Of a stretch of 64,000 nt of DNA, positions 1-11,060 are shown one piece after another (within the stretch, counting starts at the first letter, position 1; every line of letters begins with the position of its first letter). This stretch comes from Pyronema omphalodes. Taxonomy: Eukaryota; Ascomycota; Pezizomycetes; Pezizales; Pyronemataceae. A program made the translations under genes and the position numbers. The stretch is from positions 1 to 64,000 of the forward strand of contig JAJJXM010000005.1 in assembly GCA_024516155.1 (NCBI GenBank). Reading direction: 5' to 3'. The notes beneath the pieces are model-generated. The model made no database searches, had not been told where the DNA came from, and was given only the letters and a program-made list of their open reading frames with translations.

Positions 1-615
1 TCGACCTCCCTCCGCCGCTTTGCTATTTAACTATCGACCTCCCTCCGCCGCTTTGCTATTACAACTTTCGACCTCCCTCCGCCGCTATTCCTCCACAAGA
101 CTCAGCTATCTACAACTATCGACCTCCCTCTGCCGCTATTCCTCCACAATACTCAGCTATTTACAACCATTGACCTCCCTCCGCCGCTTTGCTATTCACA
201 ACTATCGGCCTCCCTCCGCCGCCTTGCTATTTACAACTATCGACCTCCCGCCGCCGCTATTCCTCCATAACACTCAGCTATTTACAACTATCGACCTCCC
301 TCCGCCGCTTTGCTATTTACAACTATCGACGTCCCTCCGCGGCTTTGCTATTTACAACTATCGACCTCCCTCCGCCGCTTTGCTATTTACAACTATCGAC
401 CTCCCTCCGCCGCTTTGCTATTTACAACTATCGACCTCCCTCCGCCGCTTTGCTATTTACAACTATCGACCTCCCTCCGCCGCTTTGCTCTTTACAACTA
501 TCGACCTCCCTCCGCCGCTTTGCTATTTACAACTATCGACCTCCCTCCGCCGCTATTCCTCCACAACACTCAGCTATTTACAACTATCGACCTCCCTTCG
601 CCGCTTCGTCTCCTC
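1..615. repeat. 35-bp GC-rich minisatellite
   Basis: A tandem array fills the start of the window and probably continues beyond it. The basic unit is 35 bp (for example from 361 to 395) and carries the core CGACCTCCCTCCGCCGC followed by TTTGCTATTTACAACTAT. Several units, near 80-170, 250-290 and 545-580, contain a longer spacer with CTATTCCTCCACAA and CTCAGC. Because 35 is not a multiple of three, the array is open in all three plus frames and gives long repetitive ORFs that I do not regard as genes. It ends about 60 bp before the stop codon of the KDZ transposase gene on the minus strand. Confidence 0.93.
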
Positions 616-675
616 CTCTTCGCCCTTCCGTATTTACCCCTGCCCCCTCTCCTCCACAGCTACAACAACCACCAA

Positions 676-3600
676 CTATATAATATCATCATCTTGCCGC
701 ACCACAGTCCCTTCAATGTTGTCAGGATCCAACTTTTCAACAACATCATCGTCGTCAATTGACCCTTCATCATCTTCCACACCTCTAACATTCCCCTGAC
801 TTCCTAAATTCCCGAGCTCCTCGTTGACCACATTTTGCAGGCGATCGGATATGAATTCATCGAGTTCATCTTCGTCAAACTCCCTATCGATGCCGTCATC
901 GTCGGATCCCACTGTGTCGGCATCCTCATCTTGCTCGACCACAGTCTCTGCAATGTTCTCGGGATCCAACCTAAGAATAATCCGTCTCTGCGAGGTAAGC
1001 AACATGGCTCTTTCCTCCGGCTCAAAAAGAGGAGCATCGACTTTCAGAAGACACTTGATAACACGGTAATGGTGAATCATGATTGTCTTCAACTTGTCGA
1101 GGTGTTCTGCTGCCGGGTCATCTAACACCTGTAGGAGGATAGCCAAACGACGATGTGCCCAATGAACAATTCGTTTTGCATGCAAACAGAGCTGAGTTCT
1201 CTCTTCTTCAACTCTTTCAAGGCAAGCTCGAGCCTCAATACCCGCACGAACAAAGTCGTATACTGCCCAGTCACCTCGAGCCATAAACAAATCCACATCC
1301 CAGATTTCCTCATTGTCCAGCCACTCATCTCTCAAACGTTCTGCATCCAATGTCCTAACTCCAGCACCCCTTGCAACCTGATTGTATTCTTGAACCAGGT
1401 TGTCCAAGGCCTTGCTCCGCTGCGTGATCCCATTGAGAAATGTTTTTGCTGCTTCTTGTCCAATTCTGCGGTGAAGGAGCTCAAGCTCGGCTGACCTTTC
1501 AGTCAGATGATGAATTAATTGGGTCTGCAGTTTATGCAATGCTGACACTGCTGCCGTTTGTTGGAATTTTCTGAACTTTTCCCCATCAGGAGACTGCCAG
1601 GCAGGGTCATCTCGACGCTCTCCATGCTGGTTAAAGAGATTGTCAGTTGCTCTAATTGCTTCTCCCCCACGCCTGTAAGTTCTCAATTCGGCTAATGTGA
1701 GTGGTGGCTGCACAGGAAGACCAACTGCATGGGCCTGTGGGGCTCGACCCCCTCTGCCTCTACCCCCTCTGCCTCTACCCCCACGGCCTCTACCATCTGA
1801 ACCTCTTCCTCCACCCATTCCAGGATTAGCCAGTAGCTCGGCCAGCCTATTCTCTTTAGCCAGAGCAGCATAGATTAGATCTCCAGGTTCAGTTTGGGCT
1901 TCACTATACTTTCATTAGCTAATGACAAAAGGAAAACATGAGAACAGATATATAAAGATAAAAATGGGAATGTACTCACGTGAACATGGTAAAGTACTCA
2001 ATCTGGTCAGAGGCTTGCTCATCAAGATACTCCACAGTGACTGATTGTCTAGGATGAAGCTGTCCTCCTTTGTCCCTCCTTTCTGGGACTGTTCGACGCA
2101 GAATAAGCTGTAATTTGGCTGACTCTTCAAGTTCCATTTGCTTTGCCTTCTTCCAGCGTCTCTCTAGGTTCTTTCCAAAGGTCTCCAGTGCCCTCCTGGC
2201 AATAGACGAGCTGCAGGAGTCAATTTTCTGCATCTTCCTTGGTCCACTGGTAACTCGTCCGGATGCAATTAGATGAGATAGCATGTACCAATGCTGTTCA
2301 ATCTCTTCTCCAACCATTAATCCAAACCCCTTCAACCGTAGAGTACTCCATAGAACATGACAGGCATATTTGTGGGCGTATATGTGAAACCTGCCAATTG
2401 CACCCTGTACCCTCCTTGCATCTTCTGGCAAAAGCCTTTCCAATGCTGGGACAAATACACAGGATATATCATAGCACAATCTGACTTTCATAGCTGGATC
2501 ATGCTGGAGTATATCCTTAACCAGCTCAACACCGTGACTTTGCCTTTCACCTGTTCCATGAATATTGAGGTATCGAAGTGGTATACCATGAAAACAGGTC
2601 ATTCCCATAAGTCCAGATTGATCCAGGTGCTTCTTGCGAGAAGTGTTAAGAGTCTTGCCCCATCCACCTGTTGCATGAAACCTGTTGTCGCATCCGGCGG
2701 TGTTGTTGTTGGCTGCTGGCATATACTCAGAAGAAAAGTCCCGGATCCCATAAGAAACGAATTTCCTGGGTTCCAAGTATTCATGATTGGTTCCCCCTCT
2801 GTCTTTAAAGCGAATATGCTGAAAGTTGCCATCAATGGTGATTCCCACAGATCTGTCCGCTGGGTGATGACTGAAGTCGAAGCATGCTGGACAGGAATTT
2901 GCAACGTTTTCATCTTCCCATGAATGGTCGTCCCCAGTGATTGCCCTTTCACATGTCTGTAAATACATGCTAGTATAAGCTTCCACCCCATTCTCAACAG
3001 CAACAAAGTGATGATATGCGTCCAGTAACAAGTCGTAGAAGTCCGGTAATGTCTTGGCCATATACATCTCATGTACCGCTCAAAGCCCAGCAGCCCATGC
3101 ATACTTTGAAGCGCCACCTCTAATCCCTTGCTCATGTAAAAGGTGTAAGAGTCTGATCGAAAAGAATGTCCGAGGTTTGACTGGGGTTGATGGGAAGAAT
3201 CCGTCCTGAACAAATGATCAAGAGCGTTGTCCACAAATGCACAGAGGAACCATGCGTATCTCATATGATTCCAAGGAGATGAAACGTGCATTGATATCCT
3301 CAGTCGGACAGTCGCATAGCTCAGGTCGCGGTGCAGATGTCCGAAATGCGATCATTCTCTGCTCAGCCTTGATCCAGTTTGCCGCAGTCGCTTGTTGTTC
3401 AGCCGCCTTGGCCCGACGGGAGCGCCCGAACATGTTGTGCTGCGCATGTTGTTCGATGTCGTGTGGATCGAAGTGGTATGGATTGTCGATATCGCTTTTG
3501 AGCGTGGGTGGTTCAATGGGACCATCATTGTGACTGCGATGGTATCCAGGTGGCGGGATCAAGCCATTCGGTCTCGTCTTCAGTGACTCTTCCCACCGCC

Positions 3601-3772
3601 GGGCTGCAGTGTAGGGCAGAGTGCGGGTGAACGCTCCGCCGCGGAGACCTGCACTGACGTGCTGCAGGCTGCGTCCTTTGCGACTAATCTTCAGGACAGG
3701 CATTTGAATGCCAGTAGGATACGAAACGTTGAGATTGGTGTAGCGGTGTGGGTCAGTTGGTGTTTGTTGCAA
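676..3772 (-). pseudogene. KDZ-type transposase gene with two in-frame TGA codons
   Basis: This reads as a Kyakuja-Dileera-Zisupton (KDZ) transposase, a large fungal DNA transposase. The frame is open from 3772; the first ATG is near 3703. It carries a Cys-rich segment (CDC ... CIC, about 3240-3300) like the cysteine clusters associated with KDZ proteins. The core shows GCDNRFHATGGWGK, GLMGMTCFHG, LCYDISC, a His-rich FHIYAHKYACH block and a GLMVGEEIEQHW block, in the order known for the family. Two in-frame TGA codons, at 3218-3220 and 3080-3082, interrupt otherwise continuous family-like sequence. A 76-nt intron (1904-1979, GTGAGT...TATAG, phase 2) joins the core to a 3' exon with RGG-type Gly/Arg repeats and an acidic C-terminus. 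The gene is probably inactive unless the stops are assembly errors. The family call is strong; function is inferred. Confidence 0.82.
1904..1979 (-). other. Intron in the KDZ transposase gene
   Basis: On the minus strand the donor GTGAGT (1979 downward) and acceptor TATAG (ending at 1904) remove 76 nt. Splicing keeps the frame and joins the YFTMFT segment to EAQTEPGDLIYAAL. Without splicing the frame stops at once. Confidence 0.75.
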
Positions 3773-3835
3773 GAAGATGGGGTGAGGTGGTGGTTGTTGC
3801 TAGGACGTGTAGTTCGTTACGCGTAATTTTTAAAG

Positions 3836-4425
3836 CCGGGTAACCTTCCAGCAGCGCACCATCCCTTACAACACTGGTTAACATTTTTTTTTTTTTAATT
3901 TTTTTTTTTTAAAAAATGAGTCACGCGAATATGCAGTTTTAACTGCTTTTAATTCATTGCAAAAGCGATGAAACAATTTTTTTTATTTTTAAAAGATGAT
4001 GTTTTTGATCCAAAATATTTGGAGCGGGGCAACGCCCCAGCGGAGCAGCACCGCTCGCTTACAACATTGGTGCTGTTTCCAGTCACCGATTTTTTTTTTT
4101 TTTTTACAACATGGTCACGCGACTAAGTATATTTAACTGCTTTTAATTCATCGCAAAAGCGATGGAACAATTTTTTTTGTTTTTAAAAGATGATGTTTTT
4201 GATCCAAAATATTTGGAGGGGGGCGACGCCCCAGCGGAGCAGCACCGCTCGCTTACGACATTGGTGCTGTTTCCAGTCACCAATTTTTTTTTTTTTTTTT
4301 CAAAACATGGTCACGCGAATAAGTATATTTAACTGCTTTTAATTCATCGCAAAAGCGATGGAACAATTTTTTTTATTCTTGAAAGTTCATGTTTGAGTAA
4401 ACATTTTTTTGAAGCCGGGCGGCTG
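3836..4425. repeat. About 195-bp tandem repeat array beside the KDZ gene
   Basis: At least two and a half units follow each other. The marker TCACGCGA recurs at about 3921, 4115 and 4311, giving spacings of 194 and 196 bp. Each unit holds a T-homopolymer, the hairpin-like TCATCGCAAAAGCGATGGA, the block TTTGATCCAAAATATTTGGA and the GC-rich CGCCCCAGCGGAGCAGC. A weaker partial unit lies at 3836-3890, with an AGCAGCGCACC and CTTACAACACTGGTT similarity. The array sits immediately upstream of the KDZ transposase gene, so it may be a subterminal array of that element; this is inference. Confidence 0.8.
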
Positions 4426-4435
4426 CCCTGCGGGC

Positions 4436-4490
4436 CACCATCAAATTAGTTGGAGGCGGCGTGCGCTGCCTCCTAACTAAGTTGATGGTG
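4436..4490. repeat. Imperfect inverted repeat (hairpin)
   Basis: Arms of about 25 nt (CACCATCAAATTAGTTGGAG on the left, CTCCTAACTAAGTTGATGGT on the right) flank a short GC-rich centre. A second perfect small palindrome, CCACAGCCCGGCTGTGG, lies at 4529-4545. No coding content was recognised. Confidence 0.7.
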
Positions 4491-4549
4491 GAGTTCCACC
4501 CGTTAGGTGCTAGTGTCACACCCACGAACCACAGCCCGGCTGTGGTCAC

Positions 4550-5240
4550 GATTCCCCCCAGAAGCATATCCTTAGCGGTTCGTGACACCACACCCCGGTG
4601 TGTACGCAAACGCCGTCTTATCTTGCAGTTGGTAGTCATTGGCCTAAGGTCGCGTCATATCAGTTCCACCCAAGAGTTTCCCTGACTAGTGTTCCTTGCT
4701 GCAGGACGTCGTCTCATGCTAATGCAATCTTGACCCCTGTCCCAAGCTCTACTGCTGTTGGCTGACTAGACTCTGACTTATTCCTTGGCCGACTATCCGC
4801 CCAACTCAGACCTCGGATGATCCCATTCGTCTGCCTTGCATCCTTATGAGAATTGCCTTCTCCCGCAAGCCCTCTGGTAGCCGTGCTTAGTGGAACACAA
4901 CCTCAAGTATAAGGAGGTGTCCCGTCGCCGTCGTCTTCTGTCTCCATCAGCGTTGTTTGTAGTTTTCTCATGGGTAAGTCGATACCCATGAGGTAAGTTG
5001 GTCCCCGTTCCCATCCGGCTGTGATCCGCTCAAGCTGACAGTAAATAACAGGTTGCAAAGCCGCGGGCCGGGATCCTCGTGAGGTTCTTTCAGAAAGTCA
5101 CGAATCACGTGACGTGGCTAGCTGGAGCTCCTCCGGGGGTTCCGGCCCGGGAATACTAACCTCATTATGCATTCTTCAGTCGAGTTTGCCATGTTCTCTA
5201 AATGTTATACATGTTACCTATTCTATACTCACACAATATA
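4550..5240. other. Non-coding stretch, probable transposon debris
   Basis: No gene was recognised. The stretch is more GC-rich than the surrounding gene-poor DNA and lies between the KDZ-associated repeats and a retroelement fragment. It could include the end of a transposable element, but I saw no clear terminal repeat pair. Confidence 0.4.
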
Positions 5241-5244
5241 TGGT

Positions 5245-5470
5245 GTGACACAGCAGGATTCTCCAGCCTATTTAAACATCACCTGTCAGAGGAAGTTGAG
5301 GAGGTCATTGCGGTTGCCGGAGATATCTGGTGGTTCCGGTAGTTCCTTGAGTCGCAACGTCAAGATTGTGTTGTTGGTCCAGAGGGCTTGTGAGGGTCAT
5401 ACTGTGGTGTGGGTGCTTTCAAAATAACGTTCCAAATCACTGCTCCATTGGCGTAGTTGCAGTTGTCTTG
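5245..5470 (-). mobile_element. Duplicated retroelement-like fragment, copy 1
   Basis: This segment closely matches 8380-8605 on the same strand. Shared blocks include GGTTGCCGGAGATATCTGG, GTCCAGAGGGCTTGT and AACGTTCCAAA, with scattered substitutions. The second copy lies next to decayed Ty3/gypsy pol sequence, so both are read as remnants of that element. Coding content of this piece alone is not identifiable. Confidence 0.65.
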
Positions 5471-7040
5471 TTAGGATTATTAGCTCCTGAATACTCATCG
5501 TTCTGATGTGCTCTTTGACGGCTACACGAGTGATTCCACCTTCATACTTTAGAGACTGTGAATGGCGCTGTGCCAGTGCTCTCCGCTGAAAGTTAAGGGT
5601 GAGGTCCTGGAATGCATGTGCAGCAACGACATTGCGGGTTGTCCAGCATGTTTTGCGTAAGGTGGAGTGCTCAGGTGGCTCAAGCTAGATATGACATCAC
5701 CAAATCAGTTTGCTCCTAATTATATTCTCTGTTGAATTCGAAACGGGAGGCATACATATGATACAATTTCATGAAGCAACTCCGTGGGAAGATCTGATAA
5801 TGATACTGGTCTCGGCATTGTTCTGAAATTGAGCAACAATAGGGAATGTCAGAAAAGTTGGCGATTAAAATGTGTCAGGTGTTTAGAAGTTGATGGTATT
5901 ATTGATGACTGTGCTCCACTTTGAAGTTATTAATACCTCACATGGGTGTAAGCGTTGACGCTTCTTGGTGCGATCAAGTCTTTTGGGAGGTATGGATGTA
6001 AAACCAAGTCAATTGCTGAACTGGTCGAATTTTTATGGACGACGCTTGACACCGCTGGAGTGATATAAATCCATCAATATCTGTCCTTTCAATGTCCTTC
6101 AGCCGGTTACCAGATAGATGAGGCATTTTGCATCCCATTTGTCAGTTGGACCATGATGTCCAAGAGTTCCGTGACTTTTGTTGTCAGTTTATTCGGGGCT
6201 CGATGATGAAAGACCTGGGTTCATATTTCCCGCTTCCGATGCAAGATTGTTGTCCACTATAAACAACATCTGCTATCTAGTGTCTCGGATGCCGTGAAAA
6301 ACTGACAAGGTGTTTTACTGTTTCCGCAACGCATTGGAAGGTGGCAAGCATTTCAGTACATGCCACTCATCAGTCTCGGACAATACAACCGGCCCGGCTA
6401 TAGTGAGCCAAATATCGCCGGTAACTACCACCTTGGGTTGGTTCGTCTGCCCTCTGTGCTCTTCAAAGCGACATTTTCCGTTGACTGCTTTCATTATCAG
6501 ACAGTGTATGTTGTAGGAGCGGTGATCCATACAAGCCGGACGTCTTATAAATATCTACGAGACAAAAACGACAAACACAACAACACGATTCACCATGCTG
6601 GAGAATTCAGGACGAGTCAGACAAGCCAATTCAAAGGGCCAGTTCAGTGAGCGTAAGATCTGAATTGCAGGCCTCAGGCTTGTCAAGGTCAGATTTCCCC
6701 CGCCTTCCTGCTCAACAACAGCACTAGATATATGCAGTATCCTCAAGAAATCGGACACTCCCATGCCGAGTCAACCCAAAATGCTAATCGTCGACATGGC
6801 CTTGTCAATGACGAGGAGTTATGTGAAGGATGACTGTAACCCCTTTGAGGGAACAGACGATGACAATGACGATTACGACGACAACAATGACAATACGGAA
6901 AAAAGTCAAAACCATAAGGAATGGACAAGTTACGATGTCACTTCGGAACTTACCGCGAGTATGAGGCCCGGCAGATCAAGAAACAGTTCCATCTCGAGGA
7001 TGGTGAATTCCCTCCTACACTGAGAAGATTCATCCTGGGC
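5470..7040. other. Gene-poor stretch
   Basis: I recognised no convincing gene. Short overlapping ORFs occur on both strands around 6310-6650 and 6760-7020, the latter encoding an Asp/Asn-rich run, but none shows a family motif. The stretch is flanked by transposon relics and is probably decayed element sequence. Confidence 0.4.
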
Positions 7041-7041
7041 A

Positions 7042-7536
7042 TCATCGTGGGATATCAGTTTTAATCCAATGAGCATGCTTTACCGCTGCAGTTCTTGGAT
7101 TAATTCGATAATAGTCGGCTCTTAGATACCGTTGGAATTCTTCCTCGGTCGAGATATCTGGTAGCGCTACATAGGTGATAGTCAACCGATTCGAGGAAGT
7201 GCGCACAGTGCGGTTACTCATCGGGAACGGAAGATGGTGAAGGTGGACGGTAATTCTGTGGCAATAGGAGTTATTGCAATCTGCACACTGAAAATGTGCA
7301 AGAAGGTTATGATTGGAAATATCGAGTATCAGTGGTATATATAGATGTATCTCTGCAAGTATTATATGGCCTGGTTTGAATCCAAAAGTTTTCTTGTCAG
7401 CCCTTGATTTGAAACTGTGAAGTACTGTTATTTTGGGCGCGTCTGGATACGCATTAAACGGCGAGATTTGTCCGTCGGTAGGGGTCGATAGCCTGCAAAT
7501 TGATTCTCTTCTTCCCCTTGCAAATTCACACAACAC
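7042..7536 (-). CDS. Uncharacterised ORF of about 164 codons
   Basis: An open frame of about 164 codons on the minus strand has no recognised family. It opens with a TTG rather than an ATG; the first internal Met begins MSNRTVRTSS. A CADCNNSYCH segment could be a small zinc-binding motif, but it does not fit a pattern I know. No intron is needed. It lies within transposon-derived DNA, so it may be a fragment of a mobile-element gene or a chance ORF. Confidence 0.2.
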   Translation of the reverse strand: MLCEFARGRRESICRLSTPTDGQISPFNAYPDAPKITVLHSFKSRADKKTFGFKPGHIILAEIHLYIPLILDISNHNLLAHFQCADCNNSYCHRITVHLHHLPFPMSNRTVRTSSNRLTITYVALPDISTEEEFQRYLRADYYRINPRTAAVKHAHWIKTDIPR

Positions 7537-7539
7537 TGT

Positions 7540-8375
7540 TCAATGGAGAAAAGTGGGAGACTTGGAAAGAAGGGGTGTAGTTGGTATAAAGGAAGCACAC
7601 AAAACGTGAGCAATCCCTATTACTTCAAGACTCATGTTGATTCAAAAGCAGAAGATCAAAATGCAACCCGAAGCTTATTTTTGAATCACAGTACCCTTCA
7701 AGATTTGCCTGCCACGTCCTCCGATTTTCTGTGTATCTAGCTATAGAACTGTACAAGAGAGTGAGAACCGAAGTTTTCTACAGCACCAGAATTAATCAAC
7801 GTTTGGAGAAGAACCCTCACTCTTCCCTGTGTCTCCTGCAAGACCAACCATTTGAGTCTCTATGCGACGATACCTATTTACACCAATGAATACCTCCGAA
7901 GACAACCCTTATGTTTATTTGGCCTGTAATCGATTACCTCTCTTCATACCTTATCGTTTGAACAAGCTCTATTAGTTCTTGACAACGAAGTGTCGGTTGG
8001 TTTTGGCAATGCAGTGTTTGTCTACATCAAGGACAAACCACTTGGCAGAACAATTGAGAAAGCCTCTGCATAGTTAAGACTGTGGCCAGGGACACAGCTG
8101 CCCTCTTTGACTATGTGCCGTAGCGCAGAACACCTATGTGGTGCTAGAATGCTCTGTGGAATTGCCTAAACTCTGGGTGCCCCTCACCGAGGCATCCAAG
8201 TCCGGGGGCGGCAGTCACTGCTAGGCCGGGATCCCTGAAGAGCGAATCCAAGATCGTGATCAGGGGCTTTAACGTATTCCAGGTTTATTTTGTGCGTGAG
8301 GGTGTGGGGCAGCATTTGGTTTGGGGCGTTGCGCTATAGGTAGCTGTGAATCCAAAGGAGCTTATGTTGATCATT
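7540..8375. other. Non-coding stretch between retroelement fragments
   Basis: No gene was recognised. The interval separates the uncharacterised ORF from the second retroelement fragment. A GCCGGGATCC block near 8224 is also present near 5068, consistent with duplicated element sequence. Confidence 0.4.
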
Positions 8376-8379
8376 GGTG

Positions 8380-8605
8380 AAACGACAGGATTCTCCAGCT
8401 TATTCAAACATCACCTTTCAGAGCAAGGGGAGTAGGTCTTTGCGGTTGCCGGAGATATCTGGTAGTTGGGGTAGATCCATGAGTCGCAACGTCGAGATTG
8501 TGTTGTTGGTCCAGAGGGCTTGTCAGGGTTATACTGTGGCGTGGGTGCTTTTAAAGTAACGTTCCAAACCACTGCTTCCATGGTCGTAGATGGAGTTGTC
8601 TTTTT
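8380..8605 (-). mobile_element. Duplicated retroelement-like fragment, copy 2
   Basis: Second copy of the segment at 5245-5470. It adjoins the 3' side of a decayed minus-strand gypsy pol region, which is why both copies are assigned to that element. Confidence 0.6.
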
Positions 8606-8879
8606 TGGGGTCTGCTCACGCGACCAGGACTTCAACCATCAACTGACCATTACCATTGTATTCGCCTTGGCGGCATTGTAGATTCCCTACATCTCAGATA
8701 GGTCCCTGTCGAAGTCATCTCGGTCGGCGGCATTGAGGTCGAGGGCCACAACCACTTGTTTCCACTCAGAGGGTAGCTCTTAGCAAAGATGCCAGATCTG
8801 TGCTTCTTCCTGACAGGAGATTCCTGTTGCCGGGCATTCGTTTCTGAGTTGTCGAGTGATTGCAGCTTTGTCAAGGACG

Positions 8880-10450
8880 ACTGGGTTTTTGACAGAACAG
8901 ATCATTCTGGACGGTTGGTTGTTTGCGCGCAACTCTGCTAATTGTAGCCGCTAGGCTCTGTCTTCCGGAAGGGAGTTGGCATGGGCCCCACGGTATTGCG
9001 ACGTAACAGCATTCATATGCTGTATCTGTCCGTGCTTTTGGCGATAAGATACGGTGGAGAGTACGGGTTCGATTTGGAGGCGTCCGCAGACATTGTTCCC
9101 GAAGAGTCCTGGGCATCGGGGTATGCAATCGGATATGATTGTGAGGGGGAGTCCCTATACTTGAAAAATGTAGGACATAGGTAAGGAGGGTAACTGTTCG
9201 GAGTCGATGTCTGTGCGGCAATCGAGTAGGTGAAGCTCCTGCCTTCATGGGTGTACGAGAACCCAGATTGCGTAACAGCCATTGACCACGGTAGACCCAT
9301 CAAAACGTTCATTCACATGATTTGCCATGGTCTTCCCAGGATGAGCAGTGTGTCTAGGATGCCGAACGACACATGTCCAGTGTGTTTTGAACACTGACAT
9401 GCATGACTCTTCTGTGTGTATTATTCCAGGTGTGCTCGCATTTCCAGCCATTGTAGGTCCTCCAGAGATATTCCAGTGTCCAGATCTGCCAGGATGTCCA
9501 GCTGTAGGGCAATCGTGGTATTGTTGTATCAGGTGTGGTTGGAGTGGTTCGTGATTGGTGACCCCCAGGTCGCTGCAGTAATGCAGTTAGTTGTTCAAGT
9601 CGGTACACTCTGCCAACCTGAGATGCTTGCAGTAATGGAGTCCACTGTGGTGCAATCCGGGGATTCTGGTTGGGATAGGGCCCTCAGTATAGGCGGCTGG
9701 GGAAACGTGGGAGAAGAGGGTTGTTATTGGCTGTAAGACATGCGCTGTAGGTGTCATGGCCACGATTCGAAAGATGTTCTCACGCTTGATGATGATGGTA
9801 TGGATTTCCGAGGGACGGTCAAGCCACTGTTCAGGTGGACGTCAGGATCCTTGAGTCAGCGCATCCCGTTTACCTCCAGTGGCACTGGGGCGGCATATGA
9901 GTTTCAAGTTGAAGTGGGACAGGGATCCAGCGAGATTGATGGTGGTTTAGGAGTTCTTTTGGGGTGAACTACTCCAGATTCTGTTGATTGGATAATGCAT
10001 GGAAGGGGTTGATAGCGGATTGTGGCTTGGGATGCCATTCCTCAGACTACGATTGACATGGATCCTTGATCATATATTATATATTTACACTTGGTGGGGG
10101 AGTGTGTCTTGGGAAGGTAGGGGATCAGGTATAGGATGCCATGGTCATCGTGCTCAGAAAGCACTGTTGCGGACTTGTCATCCATGGCATCCATTTCAGC
10201 AATGACATTGCGATCCGGTTTGAAGCAGGGGAGGGCAGGAGTCAATGTAACAGTAGACTTGGATGTATCGGAAGCTTCTTGCTTGTCATCTCACCAAACG
10301 AAGGGGACCCCTTGATCAGTGCGGAGGGTCAGAGGTTGGATAATCCACAGGTAGTTGCAGACAAAGCCGTGTTGCAACTTTGAGTCTTGAACAGTGGTGA
10401 TTTTCTCGGGGTCCATTTTGATGCCATCAGTGGTTACGGTGGGTCCTGAT
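8880..10450 (-). pseudogene. Decayed Ty3/gypsy retrotransposon pol
   Basis: Minus-strand translation gives pieces in the known gypsy pol order, broken by stops and frame changes. From 10440 downward: DGIKMDPEKITTVQDS is the end of the reverse transcriptase domain. KPDRNVIAEMDA, then KTHSPTKCKYIIYDQGSMSI near 10050, correspond to the start of RNase H (compare the family pattern KHSPAECNYEIYDKELLAI). A SNQQNLE piece near 9930 matches the TDHKNLE region. An integrase-like stretch follows between about 9300 and 8900, with a GLPW...GY-like start and an ANNQPS piece matching the ANNQASE signature. Upstream reverse transcriptase motifs and gag were not found. The element is long dead. Confidence 0.72.
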
Positions 10451-10459
10451 CATTTACCG

Positions 10460-11060
10460 CCTTAACTGTGAGACTCGCACTTCCCAATTTGCGACATCTC
10501 TCTGAACAGTCTGCTAGATCGAAGAAAGAGTTGAAGGACTGCAAATGTGAGGTGGAAAAAATCAGGACACAATGTGCGTGGCTGAGGGGGAGCATGGAGG
10601 TGGTGGAGCTGTTGCACAATGACTGTCTTATGAAAGTAATCATGGGTGATTTGGCTGGGACAGACATAGCGAGGCACTACATGTATTCTTGGGTGAGGGG
10701 GGGGGGATGGAGGCGCAGGAGCTAGGAGGGCAAGCCGCTTCTGGTTGTTCCATTGCTGGTCTTGTCTTCTGATGTTGGCGCTTTAGTTTTCATGGAACTT
10801 TGTTAACGATACTGGGGCCTCTATGAGTTGCGCCCTGTTGGATTGTGTTCTTCTCCTGATTGTTTCTGTCTTATATTCCTGTGTTTTTACGGGGACATGA
10901 TGGTGAGCAGGCGATTGGGGGGCGTCTGTTGCAAGCCTCAGTGACAAGGCCAGGGGAAATGTGTTGCAATTCCGGCATAGTCCTCAAAGGCCTGGAACAT
11001 TGTGTGCTTTAAATCAAATGAAATCAAATGAGTTCACAAGCCGGCTAGGCTTGTGAAGCA
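10460..11060. other. Non-coding stretch upstream of the gypsy relic
   Basis: No reliable coding motif was seen. It probably includes the eroded 5' part of the retroelement. It contains a short G-run near 10697 and a perfect 10-nt-arm hairpin TTCACAAGCC...GGCTTGTGAA at 11033-11057, preceded by two copies of AAATCAAATG. Confidence 0.4.

Noticed and set aside
20..799. Long plus-strand Pro/Leu/Ser-rich ORFs across the first 800 bases
   Set aside because: They are translations of the 35-bp minisatellite in successive frames; the repeat is open in all three and has no gene-like start or family.
2599..3291. A second minus-strand ORF overlapping the KDZ gene, suggesting frameshifts
   Set aside because: The conserved KDZ sequence continues in one frame through two TGA codons, so no frameshift is needed and this ORF is a shadow.
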